64,000 nt of DNA from Corylus avellana (GCF_901000735.1 NC_081548.1:12303932-12367931); one strand, 5' to 3'. Numbered from the stretch's first letter, positions 1 through 10,235 are shown. The notes: generated by a model from the letters alone, not told the origin. Translations and numbers: made by a program.

Positions 1-1027
1 AAATAAACATAAAAACAAACTGAAAAATAAAAGGATAATCGTGAGGGTTTTCCAGAAATGTTACCCACAAACATCATGCACAGTGCATGTTATTTCAAAA
101 ATTAAAGCATCACTTCAAGATCATGATTTTCATTCATTAGCAAGCTTAAAAAGATGAACTCCATCTTCACAATGAATTGGAATCTCAAAGTGCAATTACT
201 TACAAAGGACATGCTAAATCATCACAAGTTTGAAATTTTGTGTACAATGAATTAGTACAAAATTATGAGGCTTCCAAATCTTTCCAGTATGCAATGTCTC
301 CATGTCTCAAAATTCACTGAATTTCCTATTAGAATGAACAACAATGGCATTTTTTTTTTTTTTTGGTCAACTTATGCAATGTTTGGTTCCCTTAAGCTTT
401 CTAATTGACCCATGTAATGAGTGTTAAGTCAATGACTCTCAAACCAGATGGTTTTAGGGCATTAGGTGTAGAGACACCCCTAAGGACTTACTAACTTAAG
501 TCAAAAAGGCTACAAAACCAACTAACCATGACATTGATTAAATCAACATTTTTCACCTTTTGACGTGAACACTCAATGCTTTGAGGCAAGAGGTCCAATT
601 AATCAGTGAAAAGCCATAAATGATCATTTTTTTTTTTCAAATATGCCAAAGTGTCCATTTAATAAATCATCTAGTTTCATTCAAGATGCAGAAACACACA
701 TATCAGACCTCATCTCATACCTCGCTGATTATGTGCTAATGTGCTTGTGTGATCAGATCAAATATGTGATTTTTTAACTGTCCTTAACAAGTAATCAAAC
801 TAACAGATTCACTCATCAGATCATGTGTTCAAAATTTTAAGCTTACTGATGAATTCAAGCCACAATTCTTTTAGATCAACTTAAAATTTTAGAGAAACAT
901 GAACATGCATAAATTTTTTTTTTTTTTTTTTTCAATAACAAACAAACACACAAAACAAACAATTAACATGAAATTGAGACAAAGTGTGTGCAAACAACAC
1001 GTGTGCCCATACCCCCAAACTTAAATT

Positions 1028-1047
1028 ACACATTGTTCCCAATGTGT
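1028..1047 (-). promoter_or_regulatory. Conserved 3' hairpin with GNRA-type loop (element A)
   Basis: On the minus strand the sequence is ACACATTG-GGAA-CAATGTGT: an 8-bp perfect stem closed by a GNRA-type tetraloop, followed at once by a PPT-like AAGTTTGGGGGTATG tract. The same hairpin occurs at the equivalent site of the other elements here. Its role is unknown; RNA packaging, dimerisation or plus-strand priming are inferences. Confidence 0.65.
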
Positions 1048-1260
1048 CTAAATTAAGGAAAGAGTGTACCCAGGAGATGGACAAAATAGTCTTGGAAAGC
1101 ATGGCTCATTGCACACCCCCAAACTTGAATTGAAGCACACTAGTCCCTGCAAAATAAGCAAACACACAAACAAGTAAAAAGAAAAACTAAAGATAAATAA
1201 AAAGATTAACTTAAAACACACTAAACAAAACAAAATAAAAAGATAACTATGGGATGCTGC

Positions 1261-1510
1261 CTAAGTGCGCTCAATCGCACGCATGGTGCACTCGATCGCA
1301 CTTGTGCAAGGCTGTGCATTTGTGGGTGATGTGCGCTCGAGCACACACAAGGTGTGTCTGATCGCACTAACAGAATGTACAACAGCCAAAAGTTGATTAT
1401 TGCGCTCGATCGTACTCAGGGTCCGCTCAATCGTAGTTACAAAATGCAATGAAACCACAAGTGGAGACCTGCGCTCGATCGCACGCAGGTTACGATCGAT
1501 CGCAGTAACA
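1261..1510 (-). repeat. CGATCG-word cluster, 3' region of A
   Basis: At least seven intact or decayed copies of the word gcgctCGATCGcac lie here, mostly in pairs about 20 nt apart, with pairs about 65-70 nt apart and recurring 'agtaacagaatg' joins. It is homologous to 13534-13760. Both strands stay open across it because the word reads as IERT or RSIAR repeats; this is not evidence of a protein. Confidence 0.8.
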
Positions 1511-1635
1511 GAATGTAAAAACATGACAAAAGACTGGAAACACTAAAACACCAAAGTAAAACAAAACACAAAGGAAAACAAAAACTAAATATAAATAAAA
1601 CAAAATAAAACAAACAACAAAATAAAAAGGATATG

Positions 1636-1679
1636 CTATGGGGTGCCTCTCATGAGCACTAAGTTTAACGTCTTCAGTC
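1636..1679 (-). promoter_or_regulatory. Conserved 44-nt block after last ORF (A)
   Basis: On the minus strand this runs from GGCTGAAGACG to GGCACCCCATAG with only a few substitutions. The same block follows ORF3 in B, E and J and the gag-like ORF in D, I and L, in different reading frames, so it looks conserved as nucleic acid rather than protein. It can form a short ATGGG/CCCAT stem. Confidence 0.6.
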
Positions 1680-2870
1680 AGACTGTGGCATTTTAAACTT
1701 GAATCACCAATCTTTCCTTCTCTTTCACCAAAGGGAATGAATCTTTTTTGCTGGAAGGTGATTTTTAGTGTTTCTAGATTGGGGAAGACCACTTTGAGTT
1801 TTCTCAAACAATTGCTCATCTGGTGGGGAATCATGAACTGGAATAAAGTAAGAAGAAAACTCAGGGAGCTTCTCTATCTTGATGTCTTCAATTTGCTCAT
1901 GTGGTAGCTCTAATAGACTTCTCTCCTAGCCTCTTTGCTCCTCTTTCCCCTCTTCCACTTGATTTTCAGCCACCTCTTCACTCCTCAAGGTGACAGCTTG
2001 CTCATGATAGTAGGTGCACTCTTCCTCCACGTATTGTTCATTGGGGTGTTCCATCAACTGCCCTTGACATTCTTCTTCTTGGTATTGGTAAGGCCTATTG
2101 ATGCGGAATGTGCTCAGCTCCTTGGCCAATTGCCCTATTTGCACTTCTAGTCTTTGGATGGCTTGATCGGTCCTTGTATTGTATTGTTTTTGATCAGCCG
2201 TGAATTGCTATTGTGTAATCACAAATTGCTGTTGTGACGTTACCAGTTGTCGTACAAGATCCTTCAGGTCATCCTTCTCTGGCTCTTAAGCTGGTTGGAC
2301 TGTTTGTTGAAAATTGTTTTGCTGTCCTTGAGGGTTCAGAATGTTCCATGAGGAATTAGGGTGGTTGTGCCACCCTGAATTATAATTGTTAGAATAAGGA
2401 TTGTTCTTGGGAGGATAAGTGTGCTGTCCCACATAATTCACCTATTCTTGTTCTGCATATGGAGATAAAGGACACGTCTCAGTCGTGTGATCTAGATGGG
2501 AACAAATAGCACATACCTGGTTTGGTGTGTCCCGTTGCAGAGGTGAGATTTTCTGGGCAGTCATGACTTTGACAATCATGTCCAACTTCTTCTCTATGGC
2601 AACCATCTGATCTTCTAGTGGTGGATCCGATTGAGAGGAATATGCATGATTTCTAAGAGCTTGAGCTTGCCACGGGAAATTTGACTATTGGCTCCAGGTT
2701 GGGTTGCAGGAATCAAGATAGTTGTCGTTCCCCGGTCTAGAGATCGATGTGTTCATGTACTCATAATATTCGTTAGAAATTTGTCTCATTCTAGGACATT
2801 CTCCAACATGATGATACGGGTCATGGCATAAAGAACACAGTCCATGGGGTATCGGAATGCCGCCCCACAT
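1678..2870 (-). pseudogene. Mosaic gag-like pseudogene of element A
   Basis: The reading starts at MWGGIP (ATG at 2870, placed by homology to 15055 and 41406) and is broken by stops and frameshifts. Order: a CCHC zinc knuckle (CSLCHDPYHHVGEC, about residues 13-26), a linker ending NPTWSQ, a stretch matching the C-terminal half of the E gag including a second knuckle (CAICSHLDHTTETC), a Gln-rich VTSQQQFVITQQ segment, an acidic linker, then the conserved SYFIPVHDS and FKFK end domain. Capsid-like sequence is missing. Nucleic-acid binding is the expected role of the knuckles; the end domain is unknown. The second knuckle is absent from the sister ORF in D, so A looks like a recombinant between gag and the non-autonomous ORF. 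Confidence 0.7.
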
Positions 2871-3200
2871 GTGTGAAAGCAAAAATAAAAAAGGATTAAA
2901 ATAAAAAGGGAAAATAAAAATAAAATTAAAAATAAAACTTACGAAGATGCAGACTTAACTGACCCTGCATGAAATAAAAGGAAAAAAATTAGATCTATAA
3001 TTATCACAGTATTCTGCTGTTCTCTGGATGTGTGATCGATCGCACTCTGAGGCGCGCTCGATCGTACTGGTGTGCTCGATCGCCCTGGTTGATCGATCGC
3101 ACCTCTAGAGGCAGAACAGTAACTACGAAAAAACAGAAAATTAAAACTAAAGTAAAAAAAAAATAAACTAAAGGAAAAAATTCCAAACAAAATCAAACAA
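2871..3200 (-). other. 5' leader of element A with CGATCG words
   Basis: Untranslated leader between PBS and the gag-like ORF. Positions 3034-3103 hold four CGATCG words (CGATCGCAC, CTCGATCGTAC, CTCGATCGCCC, CGATCGCACC) in about 70 nt, within otherwise A/T-rich sequence. The same arrangement is in the leaders of D, I and L. Confidence 0.7.
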
Positions 3201-3218
3201 TCCCCAGCAACGGCGCCA
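3201..3218 (-). promoter_or_regulatory. Primer-binding site, tRNA-Asp type (A)
   Basis: The minus strand reads TGGCGCCGTTGCTGGGGA, matching the complement of the plant tRNA-Asp 3' end with one mismatch. It lies seven bases inside the LTR end, as usual for minus-strand priming in Athila-like elements. Confidence 0.9.
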
Positions 3219-3224
3219 AAAACT

Positions 3225-4574
3225 TGTTATGCAAATATCTACCTAAAAATAGGTAAATAATTGTACATTTTACCTGCAAGTGTACAAGGTCAACATAGTA
3301 GTATATGGTGCAAGTACAGGATCATTCCTACGAGGATTACTGAATTTTTGTTTAAAAATAAATTCCTTAAGTAAAACAAAGATTGATTGTCTAAGTGATG
3401 ATAATAAAAGGTAGGGCTTTGATATCCACCACTAATTATATTTAACTAATATAACAATATGCCAATGCTTTGATCATGTTATGCATACCTAATGTTTGTC
3501 AACCTAAGGGCATGGCGTATACTCCTAAGGCTATAGATTTCCCTAAGCAACGAGTTAGGCATGTCGTATACTCTAACTCTTTTCTTTTCTAAGGGATTTA
3601 GCATGGTGTATACTAAGTTGTTCCTTAGAAAAGCATATACACTATGGAAATCGACAAACACATGATGCCTAGGGCATGGCATATACTCCCAGTTCCCCAT
3701 GTTGATTAACCCAAGAATCTTAGTGTGGATTCTTTTGTTACATATGTTAAACCCAGGACTCGGCCATCCAAATTGATTTAACTAACTAGTCCATACCACA
3801 TGCATATGTTGATCAGGCACACAAATATGAGGAATTCATGCAATTAGGCATTAATCAAGTTAAATAGCACAACAAGATCATTACAAGGGCGCCAATATTG
3901 AAATATTATCTCAACATAACTAGGGCTTCAATCTAGCCCTACTAATTAAATTAGCTATACAAAAAATTGATGTTAAACATCTTCATAAAGAAAAGAAAAG
4001 AAAGGAAAAGAATAAACCTGAGACTGGAACTTGAAGAGCTCCTCTTCTTCTCCTTACCAAGTATATCTATTCTAGAGGCTTAAGGGTATATTTATAGGCT
4101 TTAGAAGTCCTTGACAAAGTAGTAAACCTAGGGATTTCGTAAGGTTTCAAAACCTATTACAATTGGGAGTTGGAAAACCCTAATATGGAAAGAAAGACAT
4201 TCTGGCCGCTACTTGATGTGTCTCATGCGCATGGGTGGAATCGATCGTAGCTCGTGTGTGCTCGATCGCAGGTCTGCGATCGATCCTTCTTCTGTCCTAC
4301 GCTCGATCACTCTTGGCCTGATTTGTGTTTGATCTTCTCGGGTACTGCGCTCGATCGCAGGTACCCTGTGATTGATCGTACTGTCAGAGAGCTCCCAATT
4401 TTTCATCTTCTCTCTTTTGAGCCCAAATCATCTAGATATACTTCATTTTCTTCCAAAAGCCTACAAAAGTATGAAAAACACAAAAAAGGAATTAAAATGA
4501 TCTAATTAACCAAAACCAAAGGATTAAAACATGCAAGTTAAGGGCTGGAAATATGAATATTTTAGCACTTATCA
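3225..4574 (-). mobile_element. Alpha LTR, 5' LTR of element A
   Basis: On the minus strand the LTR begins TGATAAGTGCTAAAATATTC at 4574 and ends just before the PBS. U3 holds CGATCG words at about 4240-4385. A TATAAATA box is at 4089-4096 (minus). Four short repeats (catgg-cgtatact type) lie at about 3512, 3559, 3603 and 3675. Its start abuts the start of the B LTR head to head, with three bases between them. Confidence 0.9.
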
Positions 4575-4577
4575 CAG

Positions 4578-5970
4578 TGTTAAGTGCCAAAATATTCATA
4601 TTTTTAGCCCTTAACTTGTTTTAATCCTTTACTTTTAGTTAATTCATGCCATTTTACTTCCTTTTTGTATTTTCTTTGTTTTATAGGTTTTTGGAAGAAA
4701 AGAAAGGGTTTCTAGAAAAATTCCAAGTTTAAAGGGCAAATTGGGAAGACCTAGAAAATATGGTTAAGCTTAGCCAATCATGGTTAAGTTTAATCCAATA
4801 AAGGAAAGGAGTAAATCGGAATTTCTCAAATAATAGTCAAAATCGGATTGGAGGCAAAATTGGATTCTGCATACCTCTCGGTATTTTAACCATAACGTTC
4901 AGCTCAGATATCCAATTGAGGTGATTCAAGCTGTATTAGAAAACTAACTCAAAATTATACAAATCATTGTGAAATATCATTTTACCAATTCGGAGCGCCA
5001 CAAGGCCAAAATCACGCCGTAATTTAAGACTACAATTCTGGGCGAATCCTACTCCGATTTGGACGTAGGTTTTCTTTATCCTAATTGGACTCAGACTTAA
5101 ATCTCCGAAATTCCTAGGATTACTAGGGCTTCTAGGACTCTCCTAAGCCCTATAAATAGACCTCTAAGCCTCACAATTGAAGACAATTTTAAAGGAGACA
5201 ACTTTGGGGAGAGGATTGGAGGCTACTTCCAGGAGCGGTTTTCAGTTTCTTTACCTTTTCTTTTTAGTTTTATTTTAATTATGTGTAACTAACTCTTAAG
5301 GAGGGCGAGATTGAAGCCCTAGTTATGTTTAGGGTCTAGGTATGTATGTGCCTGATCAACATATGCATGTGGTATGGACTAGTTGGTTAAATCAATTTGG
5401 ATGGCCAAGTCTTGGGTTTAATAAAAGTAACAAAAGAATCCACACCGCGATTCTTGGGTTAATTAACATGGGGAACCGGGAGTATATGCCCATGCCCTAG
5501 GTCTCATGTGTTTGTCGATTTTCATAGAGTATATGCTTTCCTAAGGAACAACTTAGTATACACCATGCTAAATCCCTTAGAAAAAAAAATAGTTAGAGTA
5601 TATGCCATGCCTAACTCGTTGTTTAGGGAAATCTATAACTTAAGTAGTATATGCTATACCCTTAGGTTGACAAACATTAGATATGCATAACATGATCAAA
5701 GCATTGGCATATTGTTATATTATCTAAAGTATGATTAGTGGTAGATATCAAAGCCCTGCCTTTACCTTTACTTTACCTTTATATCTTTTTATTTTTCTTA
5801 ATATCAAATCTATGACAATTTGATATTTTAATTAATTCAAAACAAAATCACAATCCTCGTGGGATCGACCTCATACTTGCTGCACTATACTACTGTTTTG
5901 ATCTTGTGCACTTGCGAGTTCAAACGTACTAAATATTATCTATTAATTTAGGTAGTATTTGGCATAAGAA
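4578..5970 (+). mobile_element. Beta LTR, left LTR of element B
   Basis: It begins TGTTAAGTGCCAAAATATTC and ends after TTTAGGTAGTATTTGGCAT. TATAAATA is at 5151-5158. It lacks the CGATCG cluster and resembles the LTRs at 10719-12061 and 57602-59091 far more than the alpha LTR on the right of B. The end is decayed (GGCATAAGA instead of GGCACAACA). Confidence 0.88.
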
Positions 5971-6451
5971 GTTTCTGAATAGTCAATAAAAAGATATGCG
6001 CTCGAGCGCACTCGGACAGCAGGGCACGTGACCTATTTTAGGTCACTTTTCCCCCGTGCCCCACAACTCTTTCTCCCGGCGCCGTACAAGTTCTCCCTAC
6101 ACGCACCTCCAGCACACTCTTACTCCTCCCATTTTTCTTTTAGTTTTCACAATTTCTACCACACAACCACCACACGGTTCACATCTCCGGCCACTATACC
6201 ATCAAATTTTCTACCACATTAACCCACAACCCCTACACCATCCCCATTAACCCCCATCTCCGAACACTCACCCAACCTCAAATTCTCTCTTAATTTCTTG
6301 CAACTGTGGGTGTTCATCCACCCACATTGCCTCTGTGTTGGGTCTTTCTTGTCTTTGCAGGGAGTTTTGGGCATCTTTTGCTGTATTTTGCTACTATGGT
6401 CATCAAAAGTGCACACCACCTATTCGATAAAAGTCCCTAATCAAGTTCAAC
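5971..6451 (+). other. Spacer/leader of B; PBS lost
   Basis: No tRNA-Asp PBS follows the LTR: the text reads GTTTCTGAATAG where GTTTTTGGCGCC is expected. From about 5995 (GCGCTCGAGCGCACTCGG, then a GTGACCTATTTTAGG stretch) it matches the spacer upstream of ORF3 in J (45150-45571). B has therefore lost gag and pol between its LTR and this spacer. Confidence 0.7.
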
Positions 6452-7578
6452 ATGCCTAGAACCCATGCTTCATCTTCCAGGGGGTCCGAGGCCCAAGCTA
6501 TTTCTCCCCCGCCTAGTTTTGAAGAGCGGGAGCTACTGTTTGAGACTACCTTCGCCATTCGCGAAGACTTTCAAAACCATGAGGCGACTTAATGGGCGGT
6601 CGCCGAGTTTAAGCGAAGGGGACTCAAGATGCTATTCAAACTGGTCACCTCCACCGCCTACCAGAAGTTGGTCATTGAATTCTATGCCAAACTTTCACAT
6701 GACTATGACAATTTGGCTGCTCTCTCTTAAAGGTGCAAGGCAAAGTTATTGATGTGACTAGGGCCGACATTGCCGCCGCCCTTCAATACAATGATGGGCA
6801 TCCTCCAGAAGCCGCACATCTTGCCGAGCAACCGCCCCGATACTATGTGGCGAAAATCATTGAGGACATGTGCCATGGGCACTATGCTGATGCCCACCAT
6901 AATGCTGGCAGCCGGTCCAAGCTACCTTGAAGGCTTTGGTTTGTGGACTCTATACTACACTGCAATGCCTTCCCCTTTGGACACAAAACTCAAAGGCGTG
7001 ATCAATTTCTCCAAACTCTCTACGCCTTCTACAAGGATGCTTGATACTCCATTCCCGACATCATTTCGAACCAAATACATAAATTTTGGAATCGAGTGCA
7101 CATTGGGGGAGCAGAGTCCACTCATTCATGGGGGTTGCCTTTCCCATATCTCATTACGTATATTCTTCGAAAAAAGGGCATCAAGGGCACCGCAGCTGAT
7201 GAGCCAGTCACTACTACTCCCATATTTGGCATTTGCCAATGGAACAAGAGCTGCTCCCATATGTCCCGGGCACTTCTAGCACCAGCAGTTGGTGGGGAAG
7301 AGAGAGAGGTCGAGCCAATGGCAGAAGATGAACCGGCAGCTGAGCCGGTAGCAACGGCAGAGGAAGAAGAGGCCCCAATCATTTTTCAAGCCATACAGTA
7401 CTGCTCCCTTAATGAAGAGATGGCAGGCCTTCGAAAAGACCTAGCCGATCAAAGAAGGGAAGCTCGAGAAGATAAAGCATTGATGGATCAACGATTAGCT
7501 GCCTTGGAGGAATTGATGCAGTCCATCCTTAGCCGTTTGCCACCACCATCTGGAGCATCTACTTCTGGACAGCACTGA
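6452..7578 (+). pseudogene. ORF3 (putative plant transposon protein / env-position ORF) of B
   Basis: The start is ATG 6452 (MPRTHASSS), shared with the J copy at 45572. Residues WAVAEFKRRGLKMLF, then KIIEDMCHGHYADAHHN and GLPFPYLITYILRKKGIKGT, resemble the plant 'putative transposon protein' family found downstream of pol in Athila-type elements; its biochemical role is not established. Two in-frame stops (one TAA where J has CAA) and at least two frameshifts break the first 650 bases. The last 160 residues (7096-7578) remain open: an acidic stretch, then a predicted coiled coil (ADQRREAREDKALMDQRLAA) and the end PPPSGASTSGQH. It is followed by the conserved 44-nt block. Confidence 0.7.
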
Positions 7579-7594
7579 GAGGGAACCACCGTCT

Positions 7595-7638
7595 GGCTGA
7601 AGACGTAAAACTTAGCGCTCATGGTAGGCACCCCATAG
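7595..7638 (+). promoter_or_regulatory. Conserved 44-nt block (B)
   Basis: Begins GGCTGAAGACGTAAAACTT and ends GGCACCCCATAG, 16 nt after the ORF3 stop. Same block as at 22157, 42711, 46700 and 50570, and on the minus strand at 1636, 13888 and 60476. Confidence 0.6.
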
Positions 7639-7833
7639 TTTATCCTTTTCTTTTGTTTAATGTGTTTTCAGTTCAATTTTTATTTAGTTTTAGTTTGTTC
7701 CTTTTACTTGTTTTTGTGTTTTCTTATTTTGCAGGGACAAGTATGCTTCGATTCAAGTTTGGGGGTGTGCTATGAGCCATGCTTTCCAAGACTATGTCGT
7801 CCATCTCCCGGGTACATTCTTTACTTTACTTAG

Positions 7834-7853
7834 ACACATTGGGGACAATGTGT
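7834..7853 (+). promoter_or_regulatory. Conserved 3' hairpin, GGGA loop (B)
   Basis: ACACATTG-GGGA-CAATGTGT, a perfect 8-bp stem with a GNRA-type loop, five bases before the second PPT-like tract. Confidence 0.7.
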
Positions 7854-8939
7854 CATTTAAGTTTGGGGGTATGGGCACACATGTTCACACACACTTTCTC
7901 CCAATTTCATGTTATTTGTTTTGTGTGTTGTTTGTTTATTTGAAATATATATATATATTTACGCATGTTCATGTTTGCTCTAAAATTTTAAGTTGATCTA
8001 AAAGAATTGTGGCTTGAATTCATCAATGAGCTTAAAATTTTGAACACATGATCTGATGAGTGAATCCATTAGTTTGATTACTTGTTGAGGATAGCTGAAA
8101 AATCACATGTTTGATCTGAGCACTCAAGCACATTAGCACATAATTTGTGAGGTATGACATGAGGTCTGATATGTGTGTTTCTGCCTCTTGGATGAAATTA
8201 GATGACTTATTAGATGACACTATGGCATATATAGTGAAAAAAAAGGAGAAAAAAAAAAAAGAAAGATGTGAAATAATGATCATTGATGGCTTTTCACTGA
8301 GTAACTGGACCTCTTGCCTCAAAGTATTGAGTGTTCACATCAAAAGGTGAAAAATGTTGATTTGATCAATGTCATGGTTAGTTGGTTTTGTAGCCTTTTT
8401 TACTTGAGTTAGTAGGTCCTTTGGGAGTCATTGACTTAACACTCGTTACATGGGTCAATTAGAAAGCTTAAGGGAACCAAACATTGCACAGCAATAGGAA
8501 TTTCAGTGAATTTTGAGACACGGAGACATTGCATATTGGAAAGATTTGGAAGCCTCATAATTTTGTACTAATTCACTGTACACAAATTTCAAACTTGTGA
8601 TGATTTAGTATGTCCTTTGTATGTAATTGCACTTTGAGATTCCAATTCATTGGGAAGATGGAGTTAATCTTTTTAAGCTTGCTAATGAATGAAAATCATG
8701 ATCTTGAAGTGATGCTTTAATTTTTGAAATAACATGAACTGTGCATGATGTTTGTGAGTAACATTTTTGGAAAACCCTCACGAGACTTCACTCGTCCACT
8801 AGGGAATTCCTAGGGATTTAAAAGGCTTGTTGCATACGCTAAATGCAATCGTACATCCCGCGAAAGATGGATTTATCTTTTGTTTTTTGTTTTTCCATTC
8901 CAGTTTTTGTTTTGTATTGCTAAGGGACTAGCAATATGT

Positions 8940-8952
8940 AAGTTTGGGGGTG
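8940..8952 (+). promoter_or_regulatory. Polypurine tract of B
   Basis: AAGTTTGGGGGTG abuts the TGATAAGTGC start of the right LTR, the position of the plus-strand primer in Ty3/gypsy elements. Confidence 0.8.
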
Positions 8953-10235
8953 TGATAAGTGCTAAAATATTCATATTTTCAGTCCTTAACTTGCATGTTT
9001 TAATCCATTGGTTTTGGTTAATTACGTCATTTTAATTCATTTTTGTGTTTGTCATACTTTTGTAGGCTTTTGGAAGAAAATGAAGTAAATCTAGATGATT
9101 TGGGCTCAAAAGAGAGAAGATGGAAAATTGGTAGCTCTCTGACACTGCGATCGATCACAGGGTACCTGCGATCGATCACAGGGTACCTGCGATCGAGCAC
9201 AGTACCCTAGAAGATCAAACACAAATCAGGCCAGGAGCGATCGAGTGTAGGACAGAAGAAGGATCCATCGCAGACCTGCGATCGAGCGCACACAGGTTAC
9301 GATCGAGTTGGAAAACCCTAATATGGAAAGAAAGACATTCTGGCTGCCACTTGATGTGTCTCATGCACACGGGTTGCGATTGATCGCACACCCATGCACA
9401 TGAGACACATCAAGTGGTGGCCAGAATGTCTTTCTTTCCATATTAGGGTTTTTTAACTCCCAATTGTAATAGGTTTTGAAACCCTACAAAATCCCTAGGT
9501 TTACTACTTTGTCAAGGACTTCTAAAGCCTATAAAAATACCCTTAAGCCTCTAGAATAGATATACTTGGTAAGGAGAAGAAGAGGAGCTCTTCAAGTTCA
9601 AGTCTCGGGTTTAACATCAATTTTATGTGTAGCTAATTTAATTAGTAGGGCTAGATTGAAGCTATAGTTATGTTTAGTTAATATTCCAATATTGGCGCCC
9701 TTGTAACGATCTTGTTGTGCTATTTAACTTGATTAATGCCTAATTGCATGAATTCCTCATATGTGTGTGCCAGGTCAATATATGCACGTGGTATGGACTA
9801 CTTAGTTAAATCAATTTGGATGGCCGAGTCCTGGGTTTAACATAAGTAACAAAAGAATCCACACCGCGATTCTTGAGTTAATCAACATGGGGAACCGGAA
9901 GTATATGCCATGCCCTAGGCCACATGTGTTTGTCGATTTCCATAGAGTATATGCTTTCTAAGGAACAACTTAGTATACACCATGCTAAATCCCTTAGAAA
10001 AGAAAAGAGTTAGAGTATATGCCATGCCTAACTCGTTGCTTAGGGAAATCTATAGCTTCAGGGGAATATGCCGTGCCCTTAGGTTGACAAACATTAGATA
10101 TGCATAACATGATCAAAGCATTGGCATATTGTTATATTAGCTAAATATAATTAGTATTGGATATCAAAGCCCTACCTTTTATTATCATCACTTAGACAAT
10201 CAACCTTTGTTTTACTTAAGGAATTTATTGTAAAA
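8953..10235 (+). mobile_element. Alpha LTR, right LTR of B (truncated)
   Basis: Begins TGATAAGTGCTAAAATATTC. It carries CGATCG words at about 9148-9310, a long foldback at 9306-9458, TATAAAAA at 9530-9537 and the four gtatatgccatgcc-type repeats at about 9899-10080. Compared with the E LTR it stops about 130 bases short, near ACAAAAATATTC. It is of a different subfamily from the left LTR of B. Confidence 0.85.
9306..9458 (+). repeat. Foldback with about 75-bp arms inside alpha LTR
   Basis: Arms 9306-9374 and 9390-9458 are inverted copies with about six mismatches. The apex TGCGATTGATCGCA (about 9375-9388) is itself palindromic and extends the stem. The left arm is LTR sequence in reverse orientation (compare 4169-4236). 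E has only the right arm. The RNA could form a long hairpin. Confidence 0.85.

Larger units (their letters stand above)
1..1635 (-). other. 3' noncoding region of element A
   Basis: This is the transcribed 3' noncoding part of a non-autonomous Ty3/gypsy element read on the minus strand. It aligns in order with 12062-13887 and, inverted, with 7639-8952. It holds two PPT-like tracts (reverse complement of CCCCCAAACTT near 1012-1020 and 1120-1130), a hairpin, and a cluster of CGATCG words. Its own 3' LTR lies beyond the left edge. No gene is credible here; short ORFs arise from A/T-rich runs and the CGATCG words. Confidence 0.8.
7639..8952 (+). other. 3' noncoding region of B
   Basis: Long noncoding tail common to all elements here. 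It has three PPT-like tracts (AAGTTTGGGGGTGTG at 7755-7769, AAGTTTGGGGGTATG at 7859-7873, and the terminal one at 8940). A-rich simple sequence interrupts it at about 8238-8265. No gene is seen; the ORF of about 70 codons at 7772 is chance. Confidence 0.75.

Noticed and set aside
1048..1233. Very hydrophobic short ORFs on the strand opposite A-rich DNA (also 13693-13878 and 60171-60449)
   Set aside because: Phe/Leu-rich translation of poly-T tracts, in noncoding regions, with no conservation between copies.
1261..1524. Open frame of 87 codons with repeated IERT motif, with relatives at 13448-13786 on both strands
   Set aside because: The frame is open because the CGATCG words contain no stops on either strand. 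Changes between the two copies are mostly amino-acid replacements, which does not suggest selection on a protein.
3479..3700. Conserved ORFs of about 60-70 codons within LTRs (also 5508-5690)
   Set aside because: They run through the four short LTR repeats and are frequently broken in other LTRs; no coding signature.
6028..6250. Overlapping Pro/Ser/His-rich ORFs in the B spacer
   Set aside because: C-rich noncoding spacer. The matching J spacer (45200-45480) does not keep either frame.
7122..7382. Ser/Ala-rich 86-codon ORF antisense to ORF3
   Set aside because: Shadow frame of the acidic ORF3 segment.
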